Part shown: positions 57,305 to 64,000 of the stretch, in pieces
Layout of the letters: the number at the start of each line of letters is the position of its first letter
How positions within the stretch are numbered: the first letter of the stretch is position 1
Origin: Oceanospirillum sanctuarii
GTDB lineage: Bacteria; Pseudomonadota; Gammaproteobacteria; Pseudomonadales; Halomonadaceae
NCBI RefSeq assembly: GCF_002150805.1
Contig: NZ_MTBA01000004.1
Span: forward strand, 1,054,001 to 1,118,000
Reading direction: 5' to 3'
DNA length: 64,000 bases
Program-made: the position numbers and the translations under genes
Notes under the pieces: generated by a model
What the model was told of the DNA's origin: nothing
Database searches by the model: none
Seen by the model: only the letters and a program-made list of their open reading frames with translations

Positions 57305-57718
57305 TTACTTCTGATAGATAAAGTTCAGTACCAGCAGATCGTCGATCACAGGGTGACCCACCTCTTTCTGCATCAGGTCTTTAACAGCCTGAGCGGCTTC
57401 CATACGAATCTGCTCCTGACCAACTGGTGTTGTCACCGCCTCATCAGTCTGACGACTGAACAGCGAAACCAGCTCGTTACGGATCAGCGGCATGTGGTGA
57501 CTAACCGTTTGCTCTGCCAAAGGAGAGCTGGTTACCAGCGTGATATCAGCCTTCAGATATTTCAGGCGACCCGGACCACCATAGTTCAGTACAAAAGAGG
57601 GCTTCACTTCGGTGTAAGCGATAGGCGAACCTTCAGCTCCTTCTTCTGCCCAGCTTTGCATGCTTGCACCAAACATAATCAGAACCGCCAGCAGGCTATG
57701 TTTCACTAACTTAATCAC
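57305..57718 (-). CDS. FliL-like exported protein (non-flagellar context)
   Basis: The 137-residue protein resembles the periplasmic FliL domain: PSFVLNYGGPGRLKYLKADITLVTSS, HHMPLIRNELVSLFSRQT and the C-terminal IRMEAAQAVKDLMQKEVGHPVIDDLLVLNFIYQ. FliL proteins usually have an N-terminal membrane anchor, but here a signal peptide (HSLLAVLIMFGASMQSWA) looks cleavable, so the protein is probably periplasmic or outer-membrane associated. No flagellar gene is nearby. The start is a GTG at 57718 with GGAGAG six bases upstream. Function is unknown. Confidence 0.75.
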   Translation of the reverse strand: MIKLVKHSLLAVLIMFGASMQSWAEEGAEGSPIAYTEVKPSFVLNYGGPGRLKYLKADITLVTSSPLAEQTVSHHMPLIRNELVSLFSRQTDEAVTTPVGQEQIRMEAAQAVKDLMQKEVGHPVIDDLLVLNFIYQK

Positions 57719-57967
57719 TCAGCACTCTCCAATTTAATCATTATCCGCTTTATTAGGATCCTTCCGCAGTTATGGGGAACCTGCCGGAATGAAAACACTC
57801 TATGGGAGCATCCCGGATTCACCTCCGTGGCGCTGCCTGAGTCAAATATCGTTCTATTGTAGGGCTGCAACGGATTTTTTCCAATGCACAAGCCGCATAT
57901 AATAAGGCTCTGGCAAACAGGTTGCTTCAGATGTTTTGCCTTTATCACCTAAAACTAAGGACAGAGA

Positions 57968-58462
57968 ATGACCCTGAATTACCGCACCCTTAATCTGGCG
58001 GGTTTTGTCGCCTGTTTTCTGCTGATCGCCAGCGCTCTGGTTATGCAGCATGTTTTTGAACTGGAGCCTTGTCCGCTGTGTATCTTCCAGCGTATCAGCT
58101 TTATGGTCGCCGGTGGCCTCTTCCTGATCGGCGCCTTGTTTAATCCTGTTTCGGCGGGTAAGCGTAAGCTTATCAGTGGCCTTAACCTGCTGGCTCTGGC
58201 TGCAGGTATTGGCCTGGCACTGCGTCATATCTGGCTGCAGAATCTGCCACCTTCCGAAGTTCCGTCCTGCGGCCCAGGTCTGGACTATATGCTGGAAGTA
58301 CTGCCCTTTACCTCCGTGATCAGTCAGGTACTGAGCGGTAGCGGCGAATGCGCTGAGATCTCCTGGACCTTCATGGGACTCTCGATTCCGTGGTGGACTA
58401 TGTTTGCCTATATCGGCCTTGCAGGTCTGGTTTTTCTGGCTCACCGCAAAGCGAAGCAATAA
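57968..58462 (+). CDS. dsbB: Disulfide bond formation protein DsbB
   Basis: DsbB reoxidises DsbA, passing electrons to ubiquinone. The 164-residue inner-membrane protein has four helices, the first cysteine pair CPLC at 35-38 (EPCPLCIFQRI) and the second pair at about 101 and 128 (VPSCGPG and SGECAEISW). It precedes rsd. With DsbC at 9128 this gives both oxidation and isomerisation arms in the window. Confidence 0.95.
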   Translation: MTLNYRTLNLAGFVACFLLIASALVMQHVFELEPCPLCIFQRISFMVAGGLFLIGALFNPVSAGKRKLISGLNLLALAAGIGLALRHIWLQNLPPSEVPSCGPGLDYMLEVLPFTSVISQVLSGSGECAEISWTFMGLSIPWWTMFAYIGLAGLVFLAHRKAKQ

Positions 58463-58620
58463 ACAGGCATACTGAATACTTCAGAAAATCCGACGGCCGA
58501 TATTTGCATACAAACACAGGTGACATTGCATAACCGCTACCGTATGCTAAGGACGAAACCCGTCTTTGATGAGCGATTCTGCAACGGCCTGTCAGGCCGT
58601 CGAGATGCTGGAGGTCTGCC

Positions 58621-59097
58621 ATGCTTGAAGGTTGTAAAAATGCCCGTGAACGCTGGAGTGGCGTACACGAGATGATCGACAAATGGCTTCAGGAACGTCA
58701 GGAGCTGATCGTTTGCTACACCGAACTGGCCCATCTGGTTAAAACCGACACCGCGCCAGGAACCGAGCAGGTTCAGGCATTATGCGATGTTATGGTGGAC
58801 TACACATCAGCAGGTCACTTTGAAATTTTTGAACAGCTCTGCCGGGAAGCAGAAGCCTTCTCAGATCAGGATGCGATTGAACTCAGCCAGAAGATTTTCC
58901 CGCTGATTCAGAAAAGCACCGATGTCATTCTTGATTTTAACGAAGCCTACGGCGCCAGTACTGTCGCTGATGAAGCTCTGGCTAAACTGCCGGATGAACT
59001 ATCCCGATTGGGTGAGTTTCTGGCAGACCGCTTCCAGCATGAAGACACCCTGATCGAAACCTTGCACACAGCCCATAGGGAACTTGTAGACTCATGA
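58621..59097 (+). CDS. rsd: Anti-sigma-70 factor Rsd (AlgQ-like)
   Basis: Rsd binds the housekeeping sigma factor in stationary phase and frees core polymerase for alternative sigmas. The 158-residue all-helical protein has the family signatures RERWSGVHEMIDKWLQERQELIVCYTEL, DYTSAGHFEIFEQLC and ADRFQHEDTLIETLHTAHR. It ends in an ATGA overlap with the WD40 lipoprotein gene. The order dsbB-rsd recalls the algQ-dsbH neighbourhood of Pseudomonas. Confidence 0.92.
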   Translation: MLEGCKNARERWSGVHEMIDKWLQERQELIVCYTELAHLVKTDTAPGTEQVQALCDVMVDYTSAGHFEIFEQLCREAEAFSDQDAIELSQKIFPLIQKSTDVILDFNEAYGASTVADEALAKLPDELSRLGEFLADRFQHEDTLIETLHTAHRELVDS

Positions 59098-60086
59098 TCC
59101 ACGCCGGTAAAACTGCAGCCTCTGCTGTATTGGCCGCACTTTTTCTGACACTGTCCGGTTGCTCTGATCTGACACCACCGGAACAGACCTGGCCGCTGGC
59201 GGCCAAAGGTCATTACGATGCCGCTCTGTCTGATAACGGCAGTCTGGCGATTGTTGCTTCGATTAACCATGGCGGCAGCCTGTGGCAGCTGCCTCAGCAC
59301 GAGCGTGTTTTTAACTGGAACCACAAAGCAGATACCTTTTCTCTGCTGGACCATGTGGCAATTTCCGGTGACGGCCGCTTTGGTGCTACCGCTGAACAAA
59401 GTAAGCTGACACTCTGGGATGCAACCTCCGGTAAATACCTCAATTTCTGGGCACTACCGGCGAATATCCGCAGTCTCGATATCTCTGCTGACGGCCAGTT
59501 CCTGCTGGCAGGCCTTGATAACAGCACAGCTGTTCTGATCAGCACAGCTCAGGGTAAAGGTGTTCGCACCTTTACTGCAGATGATCAGGTATCCTCTGTA
59601 GCACTGAGCGCTGACAATACCATGGCAATGGGCGGCACCCGCATCGGATCGGTCTATCTGTGGAATACGGAAGACGGCGAGGTTCGAGGCCAGTGGTCCC
59701 ACGATAACCAGATTCGTTCTATGGCGATCGCTCCGGATAACCGCTTTGCCTTTAGCGGTGCGCAAGCAGGTTCAGGGGTTGTTGTTGATCTGACCAGCGG
59801 TCAGATTGCGATGAATATTGATATCAACCGTGGTGGCGAAATCGCTGCTGCTACCTATACCGCAGCAAGCTTCAGCCAGAGCCAGAATCTACTGGTCACA
59901 GGCAGCAGCACCGGCAAACTCAAGCTTTGGGATCTGTCGGCGAAAAAAGAGATCGCGGATTGGGAAGCAACCAAGCGTGATGCCTGGAAACCCTCCGGCG
60001 TCAGTATTCAGGACATCGCTTTTGTTGGTGGCAATAAACTGAGAGCCGTTGCCAGCAATGGCCTTGCTTACGAGTTTGCCCGCTAA
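59094..60086 (+). CDS. WD40-repeat lipoprotein
   Basis: The 330-residue protein starts with a lipoprotein signal (lipobox LSGC, Cys23) and continues as a beta propeller of WD40-like repeats: NGSLAIVASINHGGSLW, IRSLDISADGQFLLAGLDNST, VSSVALSADNTMAMGGTRIGSVYLWN, IRSMAIAPDNRFAFSGA and GKLKLWDLSAKKEIADWE. About five to six blades are visible. Its N-terminal Cys should be lipidated on the periplasmic side. It overlaps rsd by four bases, so the two are co-translated, although one acts in the cytoplasm and the other in the envelope. Function is unknown. Confidence 0.85.
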   Translation: MIHAGKTAASAVLAALFLTLSGCSDLTPPEQTWPLAAKGHYDAALSDNGSLAIVASINHGGSLWQLPQHERVFNWNHKADTFSLLDHVAISGDGRFGATAEQSKLTLWDATSGKYLNFWALPANIRSLDISADGQFLLAGLDNSTAVLISTAQGKGVRTFTADDQVSSVALSADNTMAMGGTRIGSVYLWNTEDGEVRGQWSHDNQIRSMAIAPDNRFAFSGAQAGSGVVVDLTSGQIAMNIDINRGGEIAAATYTAASFSQSQNLLVTGSSTGKLKLWDLSAKKEIADWEATKRDAWKPSGVSIQDIAFVGGNKLRAVASNGLAYEFAR

Positions 60087-60108
60087 CTTCTCATAAAGGC
60101 TTTAAAAC

Positions 60109-60140
60109 AAAAAAACCGGTAATCATTACCGGTTTTTTTT
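60109..60140. terminator. Bidirectional terminator between the WD40 gene and ftnA
   Basis: A-run, ACCGGTA, loop, TACCGGT and eight T, between convergent genes. Confidence 0.9.
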
Positions 60141-60164
60141 GTTTCTGGAAGCGTACAGATAAGA

Positions 60165-60698
60165 TCAGAACTGAGGCTCTGAACTGTCCATAACGCTACC
60201 GGATTCTTTACCGACCATACGGCCAATCTCTTTATCGATAAAGAACAAACCTTTACCGTCTTCGCCGATAATCTCAATCTTATCCAGAATGCCTTTAAAC
60301 AGCTTCTCTTCTTCGTGCTGCTCAGCAACGTACCACTGCAGGAAGCTGAAGGTTGAATAATCCTGTTCTGTAAAAGCAGTATGCGCCAGCTCGTTAATCT
60401 TCTGAGTGATCAGGCACTCATGCTCGAATACCTTTTCAAACAGATCTTTGATCGATTCAAACTCAGTTGGCGGCGCATCAATCGCACCCAATTTTGCCAT
60501 AGCGCCGGTCTCATTCACGTAGGTGAATAAGCGCTTCATGTGCTCCATCTCTTCATCTGCATGCTTCTGCAGAAACTCAGCACAACCTTCAAAGCCTTTA
60601 TCTTCAGCCCACGCACTCATCTGCAGGTAAAGGTTAGAGGAATAAAATTCCAGGTTGATCTGTTCATTCAAACGATCAATCATCGCTTTTTTTAACAT
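60165..60698 (-). CDS. ftnA: Non-heme ferritin
   Basis: FtnA stores iron as a ferric mineral in a 24-mer. The 177-residue protein has ferroxidase ligands: Glu in [18 protein letters not shown], Glu/His in [16 protein letters not shown] (ExxH), and the Glu region of [15 protein letters not shown], with [18 protein letters not shown] later. Length and motifs match bacterial FtnA. It lies downstream of the four-cysteine small protein and a Fur box. Confidence 0.95.
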   Translation of the reverse strand: MLKKAMIDRLNEQINLEFYSSNLYLQMSAWAEDKGFEGCAEFLQKHADEEMEHMKRLFTYVNETGAMAKLGAIDAPPTEFESIKDLFEKVFEHECLITQKINELAHTAFTEQDYSTFSFLQWYVAEQHEEEKLFKGILDKIEIIGEDGKGLFFIDKEIGRMVGKESGSVMDSSEPQF

Positions 60699-60801
60699 GG
60701 ACTCTCCTAGTGAGGCGGGTAATTGCTATGGCTGAATCATACCGTTGACGGGATATCGATGACAATTCAGTGACATACCATCAGGTCTTTATCGGGTTGG
60801 A

Positions 60802-60969
60802 CTACATCTCGAGGGGGCGGCAGAGTCGCTTCTTATCCGAGGCCGAACGAGCGCACTTACCGCAGAGATAGTTGCTGGAGCGGGTAACCTGAGTCAGCTC
60901 CTCAAAGTGCTTGCTGATATCGCTTTTATCCAGCTTACACAGACGACCGGGCTTCAGAGACTTAGCCAT
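60802..60969 (-). CDS. Small four-cysteine protein next to ferritin
   Basis: A 55-residue protein I do not recognise, too short for usual ORF cut-offs. It starts MAKSLKPGRLCKLDKSD at ATG 60969 and has four cysteines: C11, C36 and C39 (LCGKC) and C50 (RLCRP). The CxxC plus two flanking cysteines could hold a zinc ion or an Fe-S cluster. It is preceded by a Fur box (61042-61056) and followed 100 bases later by ftnA on the same strand. By analogy with Bfd and bacterioferritin it could be a ferritin partner (inference); a housekeeping zinc-ribbon protein is the alternative. Confidence 0.6.
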   Translation of the reverse strand: MAKSLKPGRLCKLDKSDISKHFEELTQVTRSSNYLCGKCARSASDKKRLCRPLEM

Positions 60970-61041
60970 GAAATAAGAACCTCAGAAAAGTACACAACGG
61001 ATAATCGAACAGCGCACATGCAACTGATTAAGACTTACAAA

Positions 61042-61056
61042 CAATAATGATTATCA
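61042..61056. promoter_or_regulatory. Fur box upstream of the small cysteine protein and ftnA
   Basis: CAATAATGATTATCA matches the 7-1-7 Fur consensus TGATAAT-G-ATTATCA at 13 of 15 positions, about 75 bases upstream of the small gene's start. Confidence 0.75.
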
Positions 61057-61124
61057 TATAAAAGCCATCCCGGAAAAGAAAGCTTTGTTATGCACAAATT
61101 CTGATATGACCAAAGGAAGCCCCT

Positions 61125-62324
61125 TCAGATATCAGAAAAGTCAGGACGACTCTCGGCTTTCTCGTACATATCATCATCCTGATGCAAAGACGACATCAGA
61201 AGACTACCCAGCTGACGATCAGTCACCAACTGATTCCGGCCACGGTTTTTCGCCGAGTAAACAGCGATATCCGCCCGGTGCATGGTCTCTTCGATAGGCT
61301 CTTTAGGCCGATACTGAGTCACGCCAATACTGGCGGTCACATTGTGACCCGGATCCAGAATATCCAGTTGGGCATGCTCCATCGATACTCGCAGGCGATC
61401 AGCTACCTGAATAGCACCTTCCAAAGGTGTTCTGACTAATACCAAAACAAACTCTTCACCACCTAAGCGGGCAACAAAGTCCACCTCTCTGACACTGTTA
61501 CGGGCAATATCAGCAAAGGTCTGCAGCACCTCATCACCCGCTTTATGGCCGTAACGATCATTCACCTGCTTGAAGTGATCCAAATCGACAAAACAGAGGC
61601 TGAAGTCATAATCGCCACGGGCGGCCAACGCCTGCTGACGGCGCAGAATCTCCATCAGATGCCGGCGATTATAAAGCCCGGTCAGGTCATCAGTAATCGC
61701 CTGCTCCTTAACCTGCTTCATCACCTCGTTCATCTCCGCATTACGCTTTTTCAGCGCCCAGCGCAGACTGCTGATCTCAGTACCAATAATACTGACCCCC
61801 ACCAGCATAAAGATGAACACCAGAGCGCTCAGAGTTTGCTCCGTCAGCCCAGCACCATCGCCTTTAAGCTGATGCAGAAGCATCACCGTGGTGTAACAGA
61901 TCAGAATAAAACCACCGACAATAAAAAAGCCCCGCCGCTGCATGCGGAACGCACCAAATAACACCACCAACAGATAGTGCATCAGGAAGACATTCTGCAG
62001 TTCAGGAACCAAATAGATGGAGACAGTATTGGTAAAGGTGTGCCAGATCAGCTGGGGAATGGTTAGGCTGGGATCTTTAAACAGAAGGTTGATGTCATAG
62101 CTGATCATCAGAGGGAAGCAGAGGTTGCCCAACCAGATAAGGGTATAGAGCAAAATAAAATAGGGAAGCGCGAGATCCACCATCCCCAGCAACATCGAAA
62201 GCACAACGACCGCTGTCAGGACTAATCCCGAGCCGGTTGCCATCAAAGTTCGTCTCATCCTGAGCAGCTGATGCTGATCTTTAGGGACAAGCTGAGGCAT
62301 CAGTTTGTCTATTATCGCAATCAT
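61125..62324 (-). CDS. Membrane-bound diguanylate cyclase (GGDEF domain)
   Basis: The 399-residue protein has about six N-terminal hydrophobic helices (residues 30-190) as an uncharacterised sensory part, then a C-terminal GGDEF domain. It keeps DDLTGLYNRRHLMEIL, the substrate and metal residues in VDLDHFKQVNDRYGHKAGDEVL and an intact GGEEF in ARLGGEEFVLVL, so it should make cyclic di-GMP. No RxxD inhibitory site is obvious upstream of GGEEF. The ATG at 62324 (MIAIIDKL) is chosen because AGAGGG lies five bases upstream; an ATG 17 codons earlier has no site. Confidence 0.9.
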   Translation of the reverse strand: MIAIIDKLMPQLVPKDQHQLLRMRRTLMATGSGLVLTAVVVLSMLLGMVDLALPYFILLYTLIWLGNLCFPLMISYDINLLFKDPSLTIPQLIWHTFTNTVSIYLVPELQNVFLMHYLLVVLFGAFRMQRRGFFIVGGFILICYTTVMLLHQLKGDGAGLTEQTLSALVFIFMLVGVSIIGTEISSLRWALKKRNAEMNEVMKQVKEQAITDDLTGLYNRRHLMEILRRQQALAARGDYDFSLCFVDLDHFKQVNDRYGHKAGDEVLQTFADIARNSVREVDFVARLGGEEFVLVLVRTPLEGAIQVADRLRVSMEHAQLDILDPGHNVTASIGVTQYRPKEPIEETMHRADIAVYSAKNRGRNQLVTDRQLGSLLMSSLHQDDDMYEKAESRPDFSDI

Positions 62325-62534
62325 GTTTCCCTCTGCAGCCTTTTTAATTGTTGTCTTCGCATCCATGCGACCCAAAGGTTTTACCAGAAAAAAACTGACT
62401 TTCCAATAAAGCTGTCTTTTAAAGTGTACTTAACCCCTTTTTATCTACAGTTCGCAACATAATCTGACGAGATGTCACAGCTAGCGCTGTAACGCCCACC
62501 AGTAGCGGTTTTATTAACCCGCCACGGGCTATGC

Positions 62535-62590
62535 CCCGTGCTATAATGAGCAGAAGTAGATCAAGCAAGAATATTCATGAAATCTATTCA
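62535..62590 (+). promoter_or_regulatory. metR promoter region with MetR box
   Basis: A perfect TATAAT (62542-62547) is preceded by the inverted repeat CACGGG/CCCGTG (62523-62540), with no convincing -35. A MetR consensus site TGAA-N5-TTCA lies at 62578-62590, between the -10 and the metR start, placed for autorepression. Confidence 0.6.
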
Positions 62591-62601
62591 AAGAGATAGC
62601 C

Positions 62602-63543
62602 ATGATTGAGATCCGTCACCTCAAAACCCTGATGGCACTGAAAGAGACCGGTAGCCTGGTGGAAGCCGCAGACCGGATTCACCTGACACAATCCGCCCTC
62701 TCACACCAGATTAAAGACCTCGAAGAACGCTTGGGCTGTACACTGTTCGTGCGTAAAAGTAAGCCTCTGCAGTTCACCAGTGCAGGAATGAGGATTCTGC
62801 AACTGGCAGATGAAGTGATGCCTCTGCTGCGTTCGGCGCAACGGGATCTGGATCGTATGGCGGGTGGAGAAGTGGGTCGCTTGCACATGGCGATTGAGTG
62901 CCACAGCTGCTTTCAGTGGTTAATGCCTACGATCGACAGTTTTCGCAATAACTGGCCTGAAGTAGAGATGGATTTTGCCTCGGGTTTTAACTTTGCCCCG
63001 CTACCCGCTCTGGCACGCGGTGAACTGGATCTGGTGATCACCTCAGACCCCCAACCTCTTCCGAGCGTTGAATACGTTCCCCTGTTCCGTTACGAAGGTC
63101 TTCTTGCGGTTGCCAAACAGCATGCCCTTGCGAAAAAGAATTTTGTTACCGAGCAGGAGCTGGCTCAGGAAACTCTGATCATCTATCCGGTTGAACGGGA
63201 TCGTCTGGATGTATTTTCTAAGTTCCTGACTCCGGCAGGGCTAGAACCGACAGATACTCGCTCAGCAGAACTGACCATTATGATGATGCAACTGGTAGCC
63301 AGCGGCCGTGGTGTTTGTGCATTACCTAACTGGGCTGCAGCAGAATATCTGGAGCGGGACTACGTGAAAGGCGTTCGCCTTGGTGAAAAAGGCCTCTGGA
63401 GCACACTCTTTGCCGCTGTACGCAAAGACACCATTGATAGCGCCTATATGAAGGATTTCCTGAGGACCGCCCGTGAGGTTTCTTTCCGCACGCTTTCAGG
63501 TATCCAGCCAGCGGACCATAAAACAGATGGCTTAGCGGATTAA
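62602..63543 (+). CDS. metR: LysR-type regulator MetR
   Basis: MetR activates methionine synthesis genes with homocysteine as co-inducer. The 313-residue protein has an N-terminal winged helix (MIEIRHLKTLMALKETGSLVEAADRIHLTQSALSHQI) and the MetR-specific motifs MAIECHSCFQWLMPTIDSFR and ELDLVITSDP. LPNWAAAEYLERDYV, C-terminal to these, completes the match. A MetR box just upstream suggests autoregulation. It diverges from the cyclase gene. Confidence 0.93.
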   Translation: MIEIRHLKTLMALKETGSLVEAADRIHLTQSALSHQIKDLEERLGCTLFVRKSKPLQFTSAGMRILQLADEVMPLLRSAQRDLDRMAGGEVGRLHMAIECHSCFQWLMPTIDSFRNNWPEVEMDFASGFNFAPLPALARGELDLVITSDPQPLPSVEYVPLFRYEGLLAVAKQHALAKKNFVTEQELAQETLIIYPVERDRLDVFSKFLTPAGLEPTDTRSAELTIMMMQLVASGRGVCALPNWAAAEYLERDYVKGVRLGEKGLWSTLFAAVRKDTIDSAYMKDFLRTAREVSFRTLSGIQPADHKTDGLAD

Positions 63544-63852
63544 GAGCGTTTGCTGTTGGTGCTTGAGGGCTAAAGAGTTCTGAACAAAAACTGCAGACGA
63601 AAAAAAGGGGCCCACTGCATGGCCCCTTCTCAAAAGGAGAGATAAAAAGGATAGAACTCAAGTCTCAGCTACAAATCAACCTGCGTTCCAATTTACTGCA
63701 GGAAAAATGTTACTGAATGAGCGCCTGCCCTTTCTTGACACTCATCAACAAAATCCGGCCCAACACTTAATCTGAGTCAAAAAGCACCGGATTAGCATTT
63801 TTCGACGAAAATAATGCTGAAATAACCCTTTTCTAACGACAAAAAACTGTCA
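63544..63852. other. Intergenic region between metR and the histidine kinase
   Basis: The 309 bases hold the convergent terminator; the remainder is AT-rich with no gene seen. Confidence 0.45.
63600..63628 (-). terminator. Terminator of the histidine-kinase operon
   Basis: GGGGCC, loop, GGCCCC with a run of seven T on the minus strand. On the plus strand only a short T-tract follows, so it may weakly end metR too. Confidence 0.75.
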
Positions 63853-64000
63853 TTAAACGATAGGCGTATCTTCAACATCCACCCGATAACGGGGAAAGAT
63901 CAGGCTGAAGCGTGCTCCGCCAAACTCATCACTACGATCCACCATAGCGCCACCCTGATGCCAATAAGTGATTCGGCGCACAATAGACAAGCCTAAACCA
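63853..64000 (-). CDS. Sensor histidine kinase, C-terminal fragment
   Basis: Only the last 49 codons are in the window. They begin with GLGLSIVRRITYWHQGGAM, the G2 box of a HATPase domain (GLGLxIV), and continue GARFSLIFPRYR before the stop, typical of the end of a histidine kinase of the OmpR/PhoR-type class. The sensory domain and partner regulator lie beyond the right edge. Confidence 0.85.
   Translation of the reverse strand, partial: GLGLSIVRRITYWHQGGAMVDRSDEFGGARFSLIFPRYRVDVEDTPIV

Overview
The window is 64 kb of chromosome from a marine gammaproteobacterium, most likely of the order Oceanospirillales (an Oceanospirillaceae-type organism; this assignment is inferred). The evidence is Pseudomonas-like gene order (xerD-dsbC-hom-thrC-recJ, tex-gshA, dsbB near rsd), enterobacterial-type order elsewhere (yrfG-hslR-hslO-pckA, purL/mltF/tadA), a complete ectoine breakdown cluster and a TRAP C4-dicarboxylate transporter. 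Base composition looks even (about 50% GC by eye) apart from a few AT-rich spots. I see no insertion sequence, prophage, CRISPR array, rRNA or tRNA gene. Most of the window is core chromosome.

Layout. 1-2766 (minus): cmoM-rsmC-cmoA, tRNA wobble-uridine and 16S rRNA methylation; cmoA runs off the left edge. 2949-3821: a small porin. 4159-11030 (minus): xerD, dsbC, hom, thrC, recJ. 11145-13243 (minus): the ribosomal operon rpsP-rimM-trmD-rplS. 13668-17733: ffh, diverging from ypjD and a CorC/CNNM-type CBS protein. 17761-20479: an HSL-type esterase, a GNAT acetyltransferase and a voltage-gated-type K+ channel. 20579-23885 (minus): a tightly packed operon of a duplicated DUF1538 membrane protein, a PII-like protein, a CBS-pair protein and a tandem universal stress protein. 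24086-32766: a DUF72 protein, an orphan 115-residue gene, purL, mltF, tadA and an orphan solute-binding protein. 32840-39823: an acidic secreted protein, then the ectoine catabolic genes doeB2, doeD, doeA and doeC. 40106-43888: rhlE, a secreted dienelactone-hydrolase-like protein, a YtfJ-family protein and a cold-shock protein. 44309-47527 (minus): the dctPQM TRAP transporter. 48168-57205 (plus): yrfG, hslR, hslO, pckA, tex, gshA. 57305-64000: a FliL-like exported protein, dsbB, rsd, a WD40 lipoprotein, ftnA with a small four-cysteine protein behind a Fur box, a diguanylate cyclase, metR, and the tail of a histidine kinase.

The parts most worth following up are: (1) the DUF1538/PII-like/CBS/Usp operon, which reads as a membrane system carrying three candidate nucleotide-sensing subunits; (2) a previously short-ORF-sized four-cysteine protein between a near-perfect Fur box and ferritin, a possible ferritin redox partner; (3) the control region of dctP, with a convincing sigma-54 promoter, an upstream DctD-like palindrome, and an intrinsic-terminator hairpin placed between promoter and start codon; and (4) the long structured leader in front of doeD. 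Function names rest on recognition of family motifs and synteny; no database search was run.
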